From positions 91,710,001 to 91,774,000 of the forward strand of contig CM074856.1 in NCBI GenBank assembly GCA_037501455.1: a DNA stretch of 64,000 bases, written 5' to 3'. Position 1 is the first letter of the stretch; each line of letters opens with the position of its first letter. Source of the stretch: Lantana camara. Taxonomy: Eukaryota; Streptophyta; Magnoliopsida; Lamiales; Verbenaceae. Below, in pieces: positions 11,908 to 21,641 of the stretch. The notes beneath the pieces are model-generated. The model had not been told where the DNA came from. It ran no database searches and worked only from the letters and a program-made list of their open reading frames with translations. A program made the position numbers and the translations under genes.

Positions 11908-12119
11908 TAATATATAATTATACATATATTACACAACTACATGTATGCGTATACTATAAATACATATACATATACATATTCATACGTACTTATGCATGCA
12001 ACAATATATATATTAATATATAATTATACATATATTACACAACTACATGCATGCGTATACTATAAATACATATACATATACATATTCATACGTACTTATG
12101 CATGCAACAATATATATAT
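11908..12119. repeat. 106 bp tandem duplication in the B 5' LTR
   Basis: The block containing ACACAACTAC (11931) and ACGTACTTATGCATGCAACA recurs 106 bp later (12037) with about one substitution. The 3' LTR has only one copy (5520-5600), so the duplication arose after B inserted. Confidence 0.75.
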
Positions 12120-12388
12120 ATAATACATGCAACACACACATTCACACTGCTCGTGCATACGCACACAGATCACATACAACCCACATACACAGACAACATA
12201 CAACAACACAACATTCACGTAGCAGTAACACAACACATCACAGAAGAAGCAGTAGCAGGAATACAAGAAAGAAGCAGCAGTAGAATGAGAAAGAAAGCAG
12301 CAGTAGGCAGGTACTCCCCGCCCGGGCAACATCTCGTACAAACTCTCCACGCCCGAAGAGAGAAGATGCAGAAAGCATCAGTACATAG

Positions 12389-12440
12389 TGTCCCCGCCCG
12401 GGGACAATTTCAGTACAAACTCTCCCCGCCCAGGGAGAGT
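12389..12440 (-). promoter_or_regulatory. Two GC-rich palindromes in the B 5' LTR
   Basis: TGTCCCCG and CGGGGACA pair around CC (12389-12406). A second palindrome, with arms beginning ACTCTCCC, follows at about 12418-12439 with one mismatch. They share the core CCCCGCCCGGGG but differ in the outer arms, which still pair. Confidence 0.6.
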
Positions 12441-14686
12441 GTTACAGCAGAAAAAAAACAGACAGCAGCAGTTTGTCTCCTTCCCCTGTTCCAAACCTCA
12501 ACACAGACCAGCAAAAAGGCAAGGAAAAATAAACAGCAACAAGGCAGTAAACTAAGGGCTAAAGTCATGCATAAATTCATGCAAAAATGCATAAGAAATA
12601 GCATCCACAATGCAGCAATGACAGCAGCTTAATTCAGCCAAGACAGCAGTTCAGTTTTGCGAAAATCCCCCCATTCCAAGTTCATAAACTCAAGTTCGTT
12701 AATGGCACAATATTTAACACTCAACTACGAAGTAATAAAGCTCTGAATATGCATTAATGAAGTTCAAGAGATCACTTAACAAGTCCCAATTCATCAGTTA
12801 ATTCAAGGAGGCAAAGATTCAAGAATTTTCAAGAAAACCTAACTATTCATCCATTAGTCCATAACATGCTTAAACCTCCAAGAAAATCAACCAAATTACA
12901 TTTAAAAGAATGAGAAAAATATGGAGAGCAACATTCCAAGCTTACCTTTCAAGTATGGGAAGAGATGGAAGAGTATTGAGCTCTTCAGGGAGGAAACGAA
13001 TAGTATTTCTCTTGTAAATCAAGGGTGTCTCGGTTTACAGCTGAAAATATCCCCTCTTTGTAACGCCCCGACTTTTCGGACGTAAAGGTACGACGTATGT
13101 GTTTACCAAATTGCGCGAATTAATTGTTTTTACGTGTTTTATATTTAATTTTATTATAATTGTTATTATTTTATTTTATTATATTTTATATTAATTTATT
13201 ATTATTTTATTTATATATTTCGTATTTAAGAATATATATATATATATATATATGTTGAATTATTTTATTATTCATTTAATGATTATGCTAATTATATGTT
13301 GTGTTAATTAATCAGGTTTTGGTTAATTAATTACGTGACCTAATTTAATTTATTTAATATTAGAATTTATTTATTTATTTAAATTTTTGCATGGGAATTA
13401 TAATTTGTGCATGGAATTTATGATTTATGCATGAATTGCATGAAATGTGCATGTTGTTCATTTTTGTGCATTGTTCTTATATGAAATGATATCGAATTAC
13501 AGCGAATTTGTAGTATGTCGTAAATATATGTGTTATGAACATGATTTTATGCTCGATTTATATTTTCGAATTCATTTGATATGTTAACGAATTTAATTTG
13601 ATTCGAGGAACCAAATCGGGGGCTAACGAGCACTTAGCGTACCCTTGGTTCCGAATTTAATATCTTGAGCTCAGCAACTCGGATTCGAGTTCCGTCAACT
13701 CCGCTGAACTCGTAACGAAAATTCGAGTTTAGTAAACTTAGCCTTATATTTTTCCTAAGTCATTTGAACCTCCGAAATCTAACCGAAAAACGAATCGGCG
13801 ACCAATTTGACCTTGTTGTACAAATTTAGCCATATCTTATCCAAACTATAACCAAATTAACCATGGTTCGATTCCTTAGATCCCTAACTCAACCACCTAT
13901 CATGACATATCAAGCCCTAACCAAGCTAACCCTCACACAATCCCCAAAACTCAGCCAAAGCTACTGCTCTTCATTCCAGTCCCGTAACCCTTCACCCCTT
14001 AGAGATTTTGGAGCTCAATTCTCATCCAAACTTCTTCCATTCAACAAGGTAAGTTTAGTATTGTATTATATGTTTATTTATGAGCATTTTCATCCTTTCA
14101 TTCATGAATTTGAGCATGGTTTCTTCATTCTGGGCCGTTTTTCCGAAAATGAAGAGAATTTGGGCATTTTCTTGATCTCATTCGTTTCTCAATGGTTTTG
14201 ATTGATTCCAAGCTTGAGATTGATTGTTTTGACATCCTAATAACATTTATGGTCATTGATTTCATGGTGGTTGAGATATTTATGAGATATCATTTATGAC
14301 ATTTTGAGAAAAATCCACATGAATGTCACGTACGGTTGCTGTCTTGTTTGAGCTTGTTTGGAACTGAATTATGTGTTGAATTTATGATGTTTTGCTGCAC
14401 ATTTTATGGCCTTATGGACCTGAACTGAGTTGGATTAACTGAGAGCAAGCATGCTCTGTTTTTCTTCAAGCTTGGCCCTGTTTCTTTTGTCACGCTGAGT
14501 TGTTGTCAACTGCTGTAATTTCTTCCTTTTTGCTGCCATTTTCGTGGCCTTTTAGCTTGTGTTCTTGTTGAGTTCTTACTGCCATTTATACCTTGTTTTG
14601 TTGCCTTTCTTGCCTGCTTTTCCTGCGTTCTTGGCTGCTCTGTTTCTGCCCATTTTGGCTGTCTGTTACAGGGGTTGCTGGTGCGT

Positions 14687-14810
14687 GGCACGGGGGTGCC
14701 ATTTTTGCCCGTTCCAGCGAGGAACGGGGGTGCAGTTGGGCCTGGGATTTCTGTACTGAGACACGGGGGTGTCTCGGTCTAGGCTTGGGAGGTGACACGG
14801 GGGTGTCACC
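14687..14810 (+). promoter_or_regulatory. Array of palindromes with GGGG loops in the A LTR
   Basis: Three hairpins share the core CACGGGGGTG with different, fully paired extensions: GGCAC/GTGCC (14687-14700), GAGACAC/GTGTCTC (14758-14775) and GGTGACAC/GTGTCACC (14791-14810). Between them GTTCC/GGAAC (14711-14725) also pairs. The 3' LTR repeats the set at 23268-23391. Function unknown. Confidence 0.65.
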
Positions 14811-16408
14811 CCGTTTTTCCCGACTGTTTTTCTGCGTTCCTTAACTGTTGCTGCTGCTGTATATTTATGCTTGGCTGCTGTATTTTGGTGTTGTGTGTGT
14901 GCATGAATTGATGGAGTTATGCATGCATGGCTTGTGTATATAATATATATATATATATGCTTGTGTGTGTGTGTAATTGCATGCGTGTATATATATATAT
15001 ATATATTATGTGTAATTGTGTAATGTGTGTGCGTATATATGCATGGATGTGAGTTGTGTGCATGGTATTATATTAAATGCATGCATGGGTATGTTTGTGT
15101 GCGTACGTATATATATATATATATATATATATATAATGTATATACTATATGTTATTATATAATTATTATATATTTGTTATATTATATATGTTTATTATGT
15201 ATTATATTATATATATTTATTATATATTTTGAATATTATTTGATTTAATTTAATTCTTGAAATTAATTGAATTGTATTTCGCGTATTTATTCTACCGATT
15301 ATTGATTGAACGTTTTATTTACTTTATTCCTAATTGTGAATATGAATATTACTTGCTATGATTATTAAATGAAGTTTTAGATTAATTGATATGCAATATG
15401 AATGTTATGAATGTTTATGAATTTATGAAATTTATATGAATTTATATGAATTTATGAATTTATGAAATTGAATGAAACTTATGGACGAATGATATGATTA
15501 TATGTTTTAAATTTATTAATAGTGCACATGAACATTTTTATGATATAACATGATCATTTATGCATTGATGACATATTCACTTCATTGTCGAGCGTCATAT
15601 GTGGTCATTGAGTCTCATACCTTTTCTTTTGCACAGATTCGGGTTTGGTCGGAGACGAGGGCGAGCATTGAGACGCTTGTGCCTTTCTTTTGCTTTGGTA
15701 AAGGTGGGTTTTTCTTCTACTAGTTAAAACAACCCGATATATCCCTTATGTGAAAGGTTTTAAGCCAAAATAGTATATTTATATAAATCGAGTCATTTTG
15801 GGTAAATGATTTCAAACGTATGACCCCGTTTATTTATGAAACCCTACCTTATGTTTGGCGAGATATTTATGATTATGATTGCATGGGCCCCGGGACTTAG
15901 TATATGTGGTTAACCGAGGAAGCAAGGGCTGACGGAGATCCCATACACTAGTCCCAACCAAACTACGGTGATACCGGCCCTCGCTAGGAGGTTTAGCGAG
16001 GAATGGGAGCTGAGTGCCCTTGGGGAATTCATGTACCCCCATTGGCCTATGTATGAACCGGTGGCCGGGTCTTGCAAGCCCGTCCACCACCCGGAGGAAG
16101 AAGGTGTATATGAATGATTATGATCATGTATTTATGAGCACAAAGGATTTATGTATGATAATGAATGATTGAATAATTAATTATGATTACACGAGGAGTA
16201 GGTTGGAGATTGTGCACGCCCACTCGCCGGGCCATAAACCCTTATGAACAATTATGAATGAAAATGAACGTCGTAATCCCGTTGATGCCTTTCTTTTGTT
16301 TTAACCACTTGGGAAATTCTTATCAAACTTCACACGGGATTAGGGCTTGCATGTATGTGTTTAATTTATGCGATATTATATATCTTATGCCCCGTTTTTT
16401 ATACCCAC

Positions 16409-16425
16409 CAGTCTCTTTTAGACTG
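16409..16425 (+). promoter_or_regulatory. Conserved LTR hairpin of element A, downstream of a TATA-like box
   Basis: CAGTCT pairs with AGACTG around CTTTT. A TATA-like stretch lies at about 16374-16384, 25-35 bases upstream, which would put the hairpin at the 5' end of the genomic RNA. In the 3' LTR (about 24863-24880) one arm base has changed, giving a mismatch. Confidence 0.6.
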
Positions 16426-16879
16426 AACCCGGTTATTTTCAGTTGTTTTGTGCAGGTATAGGAGTGCTAGGCGGGAATACAGGTCGTCTAGGTCTTGCAT
16501 TTATGTTTAGCACTTCTTTCAGTCTCATATGTTCATACTCTCATTGCTTTTGTATTTGATTATAGTTTATGCTTGGAGCGTTATGATTTTTGTAGGCCAT
16601 GAGCGCCGTTGAATATTGGAATGCTTTTGTATATCTATTTTTGGAGCTTGGTGGCTCCTTGTATATATGCTATGTTATTCTTGCTTCCGCGTATCATTTT
16701 AACTCTGATTTTATGATTCTTGAGTTGATTGGTTTAAGGGTTAGTCCCGCTAGCATAGCGTGTGTGTTGTGTCCCCGTTCGCCGTGGATTTGGCACGTGT
16801 ATGGACTTCCATTTCATATACGGGTCGGGTCCCGGTGCGGGGGATGTGGTACCTCACGCTCGGGTGCTACATCCTTATG

Positions 16880-16891
16880 TGGTATCAGAGC
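16880..16891 (+). promoter_or_regulatory. Primer binding site of element A (initiator Met tRNA)
   Basis: TGGTATCAGAGC begins 8 bases after the end of the 5' LTR. It is complementary to the 3' end of plant initiator methionine tRNA, the usual primer of plant Ty3/gypsy elements. Confidence 0.9.
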
Positions 16892-17086
16892 TTAGGGTTG
16901 CAAAACCCGGGCTCTAGTTTCGTGTTGAGTCAGTTAAGTCGTTCGCCTTTAGGAACAACTTGTCAATGTGTTGCATATGCATTGTTTACGTGCTTGTGTG
17001 CTTTAAATCTTGAATTTTGATCGAATAAAATTGCACTTGCATCCATGGGCTAAAAATAGCATGCATTTCAGTATTTCTTGAACAGG

Positions 17087-18376
17087 ATGCCTCCGCGTAG
17101 ACACCGTGAGAGATCTCCAAGACACCGTCGTCATCATGATCGATCTCCTACGCCTCCACCCCAACCACAAGCACCACCGATGGATATGGGGAATTTCATG
17201 GAAGTGGTTTTCAATTATGTAGAGCATAGGAGGGCTCAAGCTCCCCCACCACAACAAGCAGAACAACCGGCGCCTCCACCAAATCATAATAATAATAGAG
17301 ACCCTCATGGGGTGTTTTTGAGCTACAACCCCCCTCGATTTTCTGGTTCTATCGATGATGCGGTCTCGGAGGGTTGGTTGATTCGATTGGAGAGGATATT
17401 TGGAGTCCGACAATTCACCACGCAAGAGAAGGCTCAATTTGCTATATTCCAACTCGATGGAGATGCATATGAATGGTGGGAACGAACAAGGGAGAAGCTC
17501 GAGGTAGATGGAGAGGAAGTCACTTGGGAGGTTTTCAAGAGAGAATTCCGGGAATGCTTTGTACCGGAAGTGGTAAAAGAGAGGAAGGAGCAAGAGTTTA
17601 TGGAGTTAAAGCAAGGTGCTTGTACGGTGATGCAATACCTTGCCGTATTCAATAGGCTTAGGAAATATGCTCCTCATGTCACCCGGGATGAGAAGAGGAA
17701 ATCAAGGAAATTCATAGCGGGATTGAGACAAGATTTGAGACACGGTCAAGCAGGTCACAACTTCGAGTCATTTGCCGACACCGTGCAAAGGGCTTTGGTT
17801 CAAGAGGAGGAATTCAAGAAGAAGGATCCGATGTTTAAAGCTCCAATGGGAAGAGGTTCCGGATCGAATTCGGGAAAGAGGCCGATGATTCAAGCTAGTC
17901 CACCTCCTAAGGGTCCGTTTAAGAAGCCTCGGTTTGGAGGACAAGGTTCTCAGGCCGCACCGACTCGACCAAAGGCTCTACCTATGGCACCGGCATCTAC
18001 AAATTCACGCCCGGATGTGCCTCCATATACTCATTGTGGGGGACCGACCCATACCTACAATAATTGTCGAAGAAGGTTGAATTTGTGCCTCATATGTGGA
18101 AAAAGCGACCATATGGCGGAGACATGTCCCTACAAGAACCCCGGATTTCAGAAAGGAGTTCAGAGGCCAATGATTCAGGCTCGTGCTTATGCCCTCGAGG
18201 GTGAGGAGCAAGATGCAGAGATTGATCCCACAGCTGTGGTAGAAGGTACCCTATGCATACATAACATGAACATTCATGCACTCTTTGATCCGGGTGCCAC
18301 GCATTCCTTTATTTCTTGTGATATAGTTGCCACTCTGTGCTTGCTGTTATTTGTCTTTCTTCTTGTTACTTGGTGA
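17087..18376 (+). CDS. Gag and start of protease, Ty3/gypsy element A (broken by frameshift)
   Basis: Structural capsid and nucleocapsid part of the retrotransposon polyprotein, which packages the element RNA in cytoplasmic particles. I place the start at the ATG at 17087 (MPPRRHRER). The arginine/proline-rich N-terminus is followed by a retrotransposon gag domain (residues about 75-215, with YNPPRFSG near 80 and YEWWERTR near 130). A basic linker then leads to a CCHC zinc knuckle (C334, C337, H342, C347). Just before it (314-327) is a second knuckle-like stretch whose first cysteine is a tyrosine. The protease motif FDPGATHSF lies near residue 400, with aspartate followed by PG rather than SG or TG, a variant I recall in other plant gypsy elements. 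About 15 residues later, near 18340-18350, a one-base frameshift ends the frame at 18376, and the sequence continues in the frame below. Confidence 0.88.
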   Translation: MPPRRHRERSPRHRRHHDRSPTPPPQPQAPPMDMGNFMEVVFNYVEHRRAQAPPPQQAEQPAPPPNHNNNRDPHGVFLSYNPPRFSGSIDDAVSEGWLIRLERIFGVRQFTTQEKAQFAIFQLDGDAYEWWERTREKLEVDGEEVTWEVFKREFRECFVPEVVKERKEQEFMELKQGACTVMQYLAVFNRLRKYAPHVTRDEKRKSRKFIAGLRQDLRHGQAGHNFESFADTVQRALVQEEEFKKKDPMFKAPMGRGSGSNSGKRPMIQASPPPKGPFKKPRFGGQGSQAAPTRPKALPMAPASTNSRPDVPPYTHCGGPTHTYNNCRRRLNLCLICGKSDHMAETCPYKNPGFQKGVQRPMIQARAYALEGEEQDAEIDPTAVVEGTLCIHNMNIHALFDPGATHSFISCDIVATLCLLLFVFLLVTW

Positions 18377-20826
18377 GTTCGCCACTTGGTGGTAGTCTTC
18401 AGACAGATCAGTTAGTTCGGGAGTGTTCAGTTCTGATTGAAGGGAAAGAGTATCCGGCTGATTTAATTGTTATGCCTATGAAGAGGTATGGAGTTATCTT
18501 GGGTATGGATTGGTTGTCCAGGCATCGGGCCAATGTTGATTGTTTTGCGAAGAAGGTGATTTTGGGGAATGAATTGGTGATTGGTAGTGGATCAAGAACG
18601 GTATCTCTCTTGTCTTATATGGAAGTTCACAAGTTAATGAGAGAAGGAGCAACGGGATTTATTGCTTACCTTCTTAATAGGCCGAAAGATCAAGTTAAGT
18701 TGGAGTATACCGCGGTTGTTAAGGATTTCTCCGATGTGTTTCCGGAGAATTTGAGTTCTTTACCACCAGACCGTGAGATCGAATTTGTTATTGACTTACA
18801 TCCAGGATCCACACCGTATTCTAAGACTCTGAATCGGATGGCACCGGCCGAATTGAAAGAGTTAAAGATTCAATTAGAGGAATTGCTCAAAGTTGGATAT
18901 ATACGGCCAAGTTCGTCACCTTGGGGTGCTCCGGTTCTCTTTGTTAAGAAAAAGGATGGAACCTTAAGAATGTGTATAGATTACCGGGAGCTTAATCGGA
19001 TGACCGTAAAGAATAAGTATCCTTTGCCCCATATTGAGGATTTATTCGACATGTTACAAGGTTCGGGAGTATACTCAAAATTGGACTTGAGACAAGGATA
19101 CTATCAATTGAAGATCCGGGAAGAGGACATTCCGAAGACGGGATTTAACACCCGGTATGGACACTACGAGTTCGTAGTGATGCCTTTTGGATTGACTAAT
19201 GCTCCGGCTGCTTTTATGGATATGATGCATCGAATTTTCCGGCCCTATTTGGATAAGTTTGTGGTAATCTTCATCGATGACATCTTGTTTTATTCGAGAA
19301 CTCCGGAGGATCATGCAAGGCACCTCAGAATCGTGTTGGACACCTTAAGGGAACATCGGTTGTATGCTAAGTTTAGCAAATGCGAGTTTTGGATTGATCG
19401 GGTAGCATTTTTGGGCTATATTATTTCAAGGAAAGGTTTGGAAGTAGACCCTTCTAAGATTGAGACGGTTATTCAATGGCAAAGCCCAAAAAATATTTCA
19501 GAAGTAAGGAGTTTCTTGGGTTTGGCAGGCTACTATCGGAGATTCGTTCAGGATTTTTCAAAGATTGCGGCTCCTTTAACCCGATTGACTAAGAAAGCGG
19601 TTAAGTTTGAGTGGGACGAGGCATGTGAGGCTAGCTTTCAACTTTTAAAGGAAAAGTTGACCACCGCTCCTGTATTAGCACTTCCCGAAGGTACAGAAGG
19701 ATATACAGTTTATACGGACGCCTCAAAGGAAGGTTTGGGATGTTTGTTGATGCAAAATGGAAGAGTAATCGCCTATGCCTCAAGCAAATTGAAAGAGCAT
19801 GAACGGAACTATCCCACTCACGATTTGGAATTAGCGGCAGTGATCTTTGCTTTGGGTAAGTGGAGACACTATCTTTATGGAATTTCATTCGAGGTCTTTT
19901 CCGATCACAAGAGTCTCCAATACTTATTCTCACAAAAGGAATTGAACAAGAGACAACGGCGTTGGATGGAACTTTTGGCGGATTATGAGTGTACAATCCG
20001 ATACCATCCCGACAAAGCCAATTTGGTCGCAGATGCACTTAGTAGGAAAACTAGTGTGTCCAATGTGAAAGTGGAGATTGGAGATGAGAATGAGTTGTTC
20101 AGACTGAGGGCTAGTATTCGGAATATTACGGTTCAACCAGATCTTAAACAGAGATTATTTGATGCTCAGAGGATTGATCCCGAGGTTCAGAAATTAGCTG
20201 AGAAAGCTCGAGCTGATTCAGAGTGTCCGTTTGGGTTTGATGATACGGGACTTCTAAGATTCAAGAATAGAGTTGTTGTCCCGGAAGAGTTAAAAAGGGT
20301 TATTCTTGAGGAAGCCCATCGGTCAGGGTATTCGATACATCCCGGAGGGAACAAAATGTATAAGGATCTTAAGCAATTCTATTTGTGGAATGGATTGAAA
20401 CGGGATGTTATCAACTTCGTGAAGCACTGTATGACTTGTCAAGTGGTAAAGGCAGAACATCAAAAGCCATCGGGGCTACTTCGACCATTGCCTACTCCGG
20501 AATGGAAATGGGAACAAATAACTATGGATTTTGTTTCGGGATTACCAAAAGTGAGAGGAGGTTTCGATGGAATTTGGGTTATCGTGGACAGATTGACAAA
20601 ATCAGCTCATTTTCTTGCTATCAGAATGTTCGATAAAGTGAGTAAGTTGGCCAAGAGATACAATGATGAGATTGTCAGGCTTCATGGTGTACCTGTTAGT
20701 ATTGTCTCGGATCGGGATCCCAGATTTACTTCAAGGTTATGGCAAGAATTACAGAAGTGTTTGGGAACAAGGCTTCAATTCAGCACAGCTTTCCATCCTC
20801 AGACCGACGGACAATCAGAAGGTTGA
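18349..20826 (+). CDS. Pol: protease end, reverse transcriptase, RNase H, integrase core (element A)
   Basis: The open frame begins at 18337, inside the frameshift region, so it has no start codon of its own; it continues the gag frame. Counted from 18337: end of the protease domain (to about 110, with GMDWLSRH near 55), reverse transcriptase (about 180-365, catalytic FIDD at 312-315), RNase H (about 455-570, acidic residues D461, E498, D523, D566) and integrase. The integrase has an HHCC zinc-binding segment (H661, H668, C698, C701) and a DDE core (D731, D792, E828 with 35 residues between the last two). All catalytic residues are present. Directly after E828 a one-base loss shifts the frame and a stop follows at 20824-20826. 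The protein would copy the element RNA into DNA and insert it; this copy cannot make it as one chain. Confidence 0.9.
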   Translation: MCLSSCYLVSSPLGGSLQTDQLVRECSVLIEGKEYPADLIVMPMKRYGVILGMDWLSRHRANVDCFAKKVILGNELVIGSGSRTVSLLSYMEVHKLMREGATGFIAYLLNRPKDQVKLEYTAVVKDFSDVFPENLSSLPPDREIEFVIDLHPGSTPYSKTLNRMAPAELKELKIQLEELLKVGYIRPSSSPWGAPVLFVKKKDGTLRMCIDYRELNRMTVKNKYPLPHIEDLFDMLQGSGVYSKLDLRQGYYQLKIREEDIPKTGFNTRYGHYEFVVMPFGLTNAPAAFMDMMHRIFRPYLDKFVVIFIDDILFYSRTPEDHARHLRIVLDTLREHRLYAKFSKCEFWIDRVAFLGYIISRKGLEVDPSKIETVIQWQSPKNISEVRSFLGLAGYYRRFVQDFSKIAAPLTRLTKKAVKFEWDEACEASFQLLKEKLTTAPVLALPEGTEGYTVYTDASKEGLGCLLMQNGRVIAYASSKLKEHERNYPTHDLELAAVIFALGKWRHYLYGISFEVFSDHKSLQYLFSQKELNKRQRRWMELLADYECTIRYHPDKANLVADALSRKTSVSNVKVEIGDENELFRLRASIRNITVQPDLKQRLFDAQRIDPEVQKLAEKARADSECPFGFDDTGLLRFKNRVVVPEELKRVILEEAHRSGYSIHPGGNKMYKDLKQFYLWNGLKRDVINFVKHCMTCQVVKAEHQKPSGLLRPLPTPEWKWEQITMDFVSGLPKVRGGFDGIWVIVDRLTKSAHFLAIRMFDKVSKLAKRYNDEIVRLHGVPVSIVSDRDPRFTSRLWQELQKCLGTRLQFSTAFHPQTDGQSEG

Positions 20827-21608
20827 TTAAGTATCTGGAGGACCTGTTGAGAGCTTGTGCATTGGACTTTCAAAGCTCGTGGAATGAACAGTTGCCGTTA
20901 ATCGAGTTTGCTTACAACAATAGCTATCAAGCCTCGATTGAAATGGCCCCTTATAAAGCTCTTTATGGACGTAAATGTCGATCACCGTTGTTCTTTGACT
21001 TGGAGGAATGGAATTGGACCAAGCAAGAAGGGATTAAAAGAGGGGAAAAGAAGGAAAAACCCTCTAAGGCTGTACAAGAGGCTATTGATAAGGTCCAGAT
21101 AATTAGACAACGGATGAAGGCCGCTCAGGATCGACAAAAGAGTTATGCAGATCTTCGGAGGAAGAATTTGGAGTTTGAGATTGGAGATAGGGTTTTCTTA
21201 AAGGCTTCTCCACGAAAAGGGTTCTCAAGGATTGGACGAGGAGGAAAATTAAACCCTCGGTATATGGGACCATATGAGATTTTGGAGAAGATTGGGGATA
21301 CGACTTATCGATTGGACTCGCCTCCGAATTTGACTGGAATCCATAACGTGTTTCATGTCTCACAGCTCCGAAAGTATTTTCGAGATGAGTCCGAGGTTCT
21401 ACCGGTTGAAGAAGTGGAATTAGAACCGGGTCTCACCTTCGTTCAGAAGCCGATTAAGTTATTGGATCGAAAATTTCAGGAACTTCGAAATCGGCGTATT
21501 CCACTAGTCAAGGTTCTTTGGAGAAGTGATAAAACCGAAGAGGCTACGTGGGAGACGGAGAAAAAGATGAGAAAGTTTCACCCCGAACTGTTTCCGAGCG
21601 AGCAATGA
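20827..21608 (+). CDS. Pol: integrase C-terminus with chromodomain-like module (element A)
   Basis: This continues the polyprotein in another frame after the second frameshift. The open frame extends back to 20739, but only the part from about 20827 aligns in sense with integrase. It contains the end of the integrase core (LPLIEFAYNNSY, then MAPYKALYGRKCRSP), a basic linker, the SH3-like segment with FHVSQLRKY, and a C-terminal stretch with LVKVLWR and EEATWE characteristic of the chromodomain of Tekay/Del chromoviruses, thought to guide insertion to particular chromatin. The stop TGA (21606-21608) overlaps the hairpin that precedes the polypurine tract. Confidence 0.88.
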
Positions 21609-21641
21609 ATCCGAGGACGGATTCTTTTAAGGGGGAGAGAT
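21607..21641 (+). promoter_or_regulatory. Pre-PPT hairpin and polypurine tract of element A
   Basis: GAATCCG and CGGATTC (21607-21624) pair perfectly around AGGA and begin within the pol stop codon. The purine run AAGGGGGAGAGAT (21629-21641) follows and abuts the 3' LTR. B and D have the same arrangement. Confidence 0.8.

Larger units (their letters stand above)
10403..13058 (-). mobile_element. Element B: 5' LTR, inner part (split by A)
   Basis: The inner boundary is TG at 10403; on the minus strand the LTR ends ...GGGGCCCTACA. The sequence runs to 13058, where A is inserted, and resumes at 25334. Joined, the LTR is about 3.46 kb. It contains the shared LTR terminal motif (10430-10505), the TATA-plus-hairpin block (hairpin 10872-10888), a segment with a spliced-exon look (11640-11700), a long TA/TG-rich stretch with a 106 bp tandem duplication, and GC-rich palindromes (12310-12440). 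No coding sequence is supported. Confidence 0.8.
13059..16871 (+). repeat. 5' LTR of element A (3813 bp)
   Basis: Starts TGTAACGCCCC and ends GGGTGCTACA. Visible parts: an upstream exon-like segment ending AACAAG before GTAAGT (14048/14049); GC-rich palindromes (14687-14810); TA/TG microsatellites (14940-15140); an acceptor-like TTGCACAG (15636) opening a short segment with GGAGACGAGG; a TATA-like box (about 16374-16384) followed by a hairpin (16409-16425); an acceptor-like TTTTGTGCAG (16456) before GCTAGGCGGG; and a terminal block with GTGCGGGGGATGTGG. Open frames across it (for example 13863-14201 and 15830-16090) recur in the 3' LTR, but none looks like a protein. Confidence 0.93.

Noticed and set aside
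15830..16090. 86-codon minus-strand frame repeated at 24286 and, in part, in other LTRs
   Set aside because: It lies antisense in LTRs over the conserved GC-rich block, changes without regard to codon position, and has no protein-like features.
17078..17086. Three extra codons upstream of the gag ATG
   Set aside because: They would need a TTG start; the first ATG of the frame is at 17087 and is the natural start in a plant.
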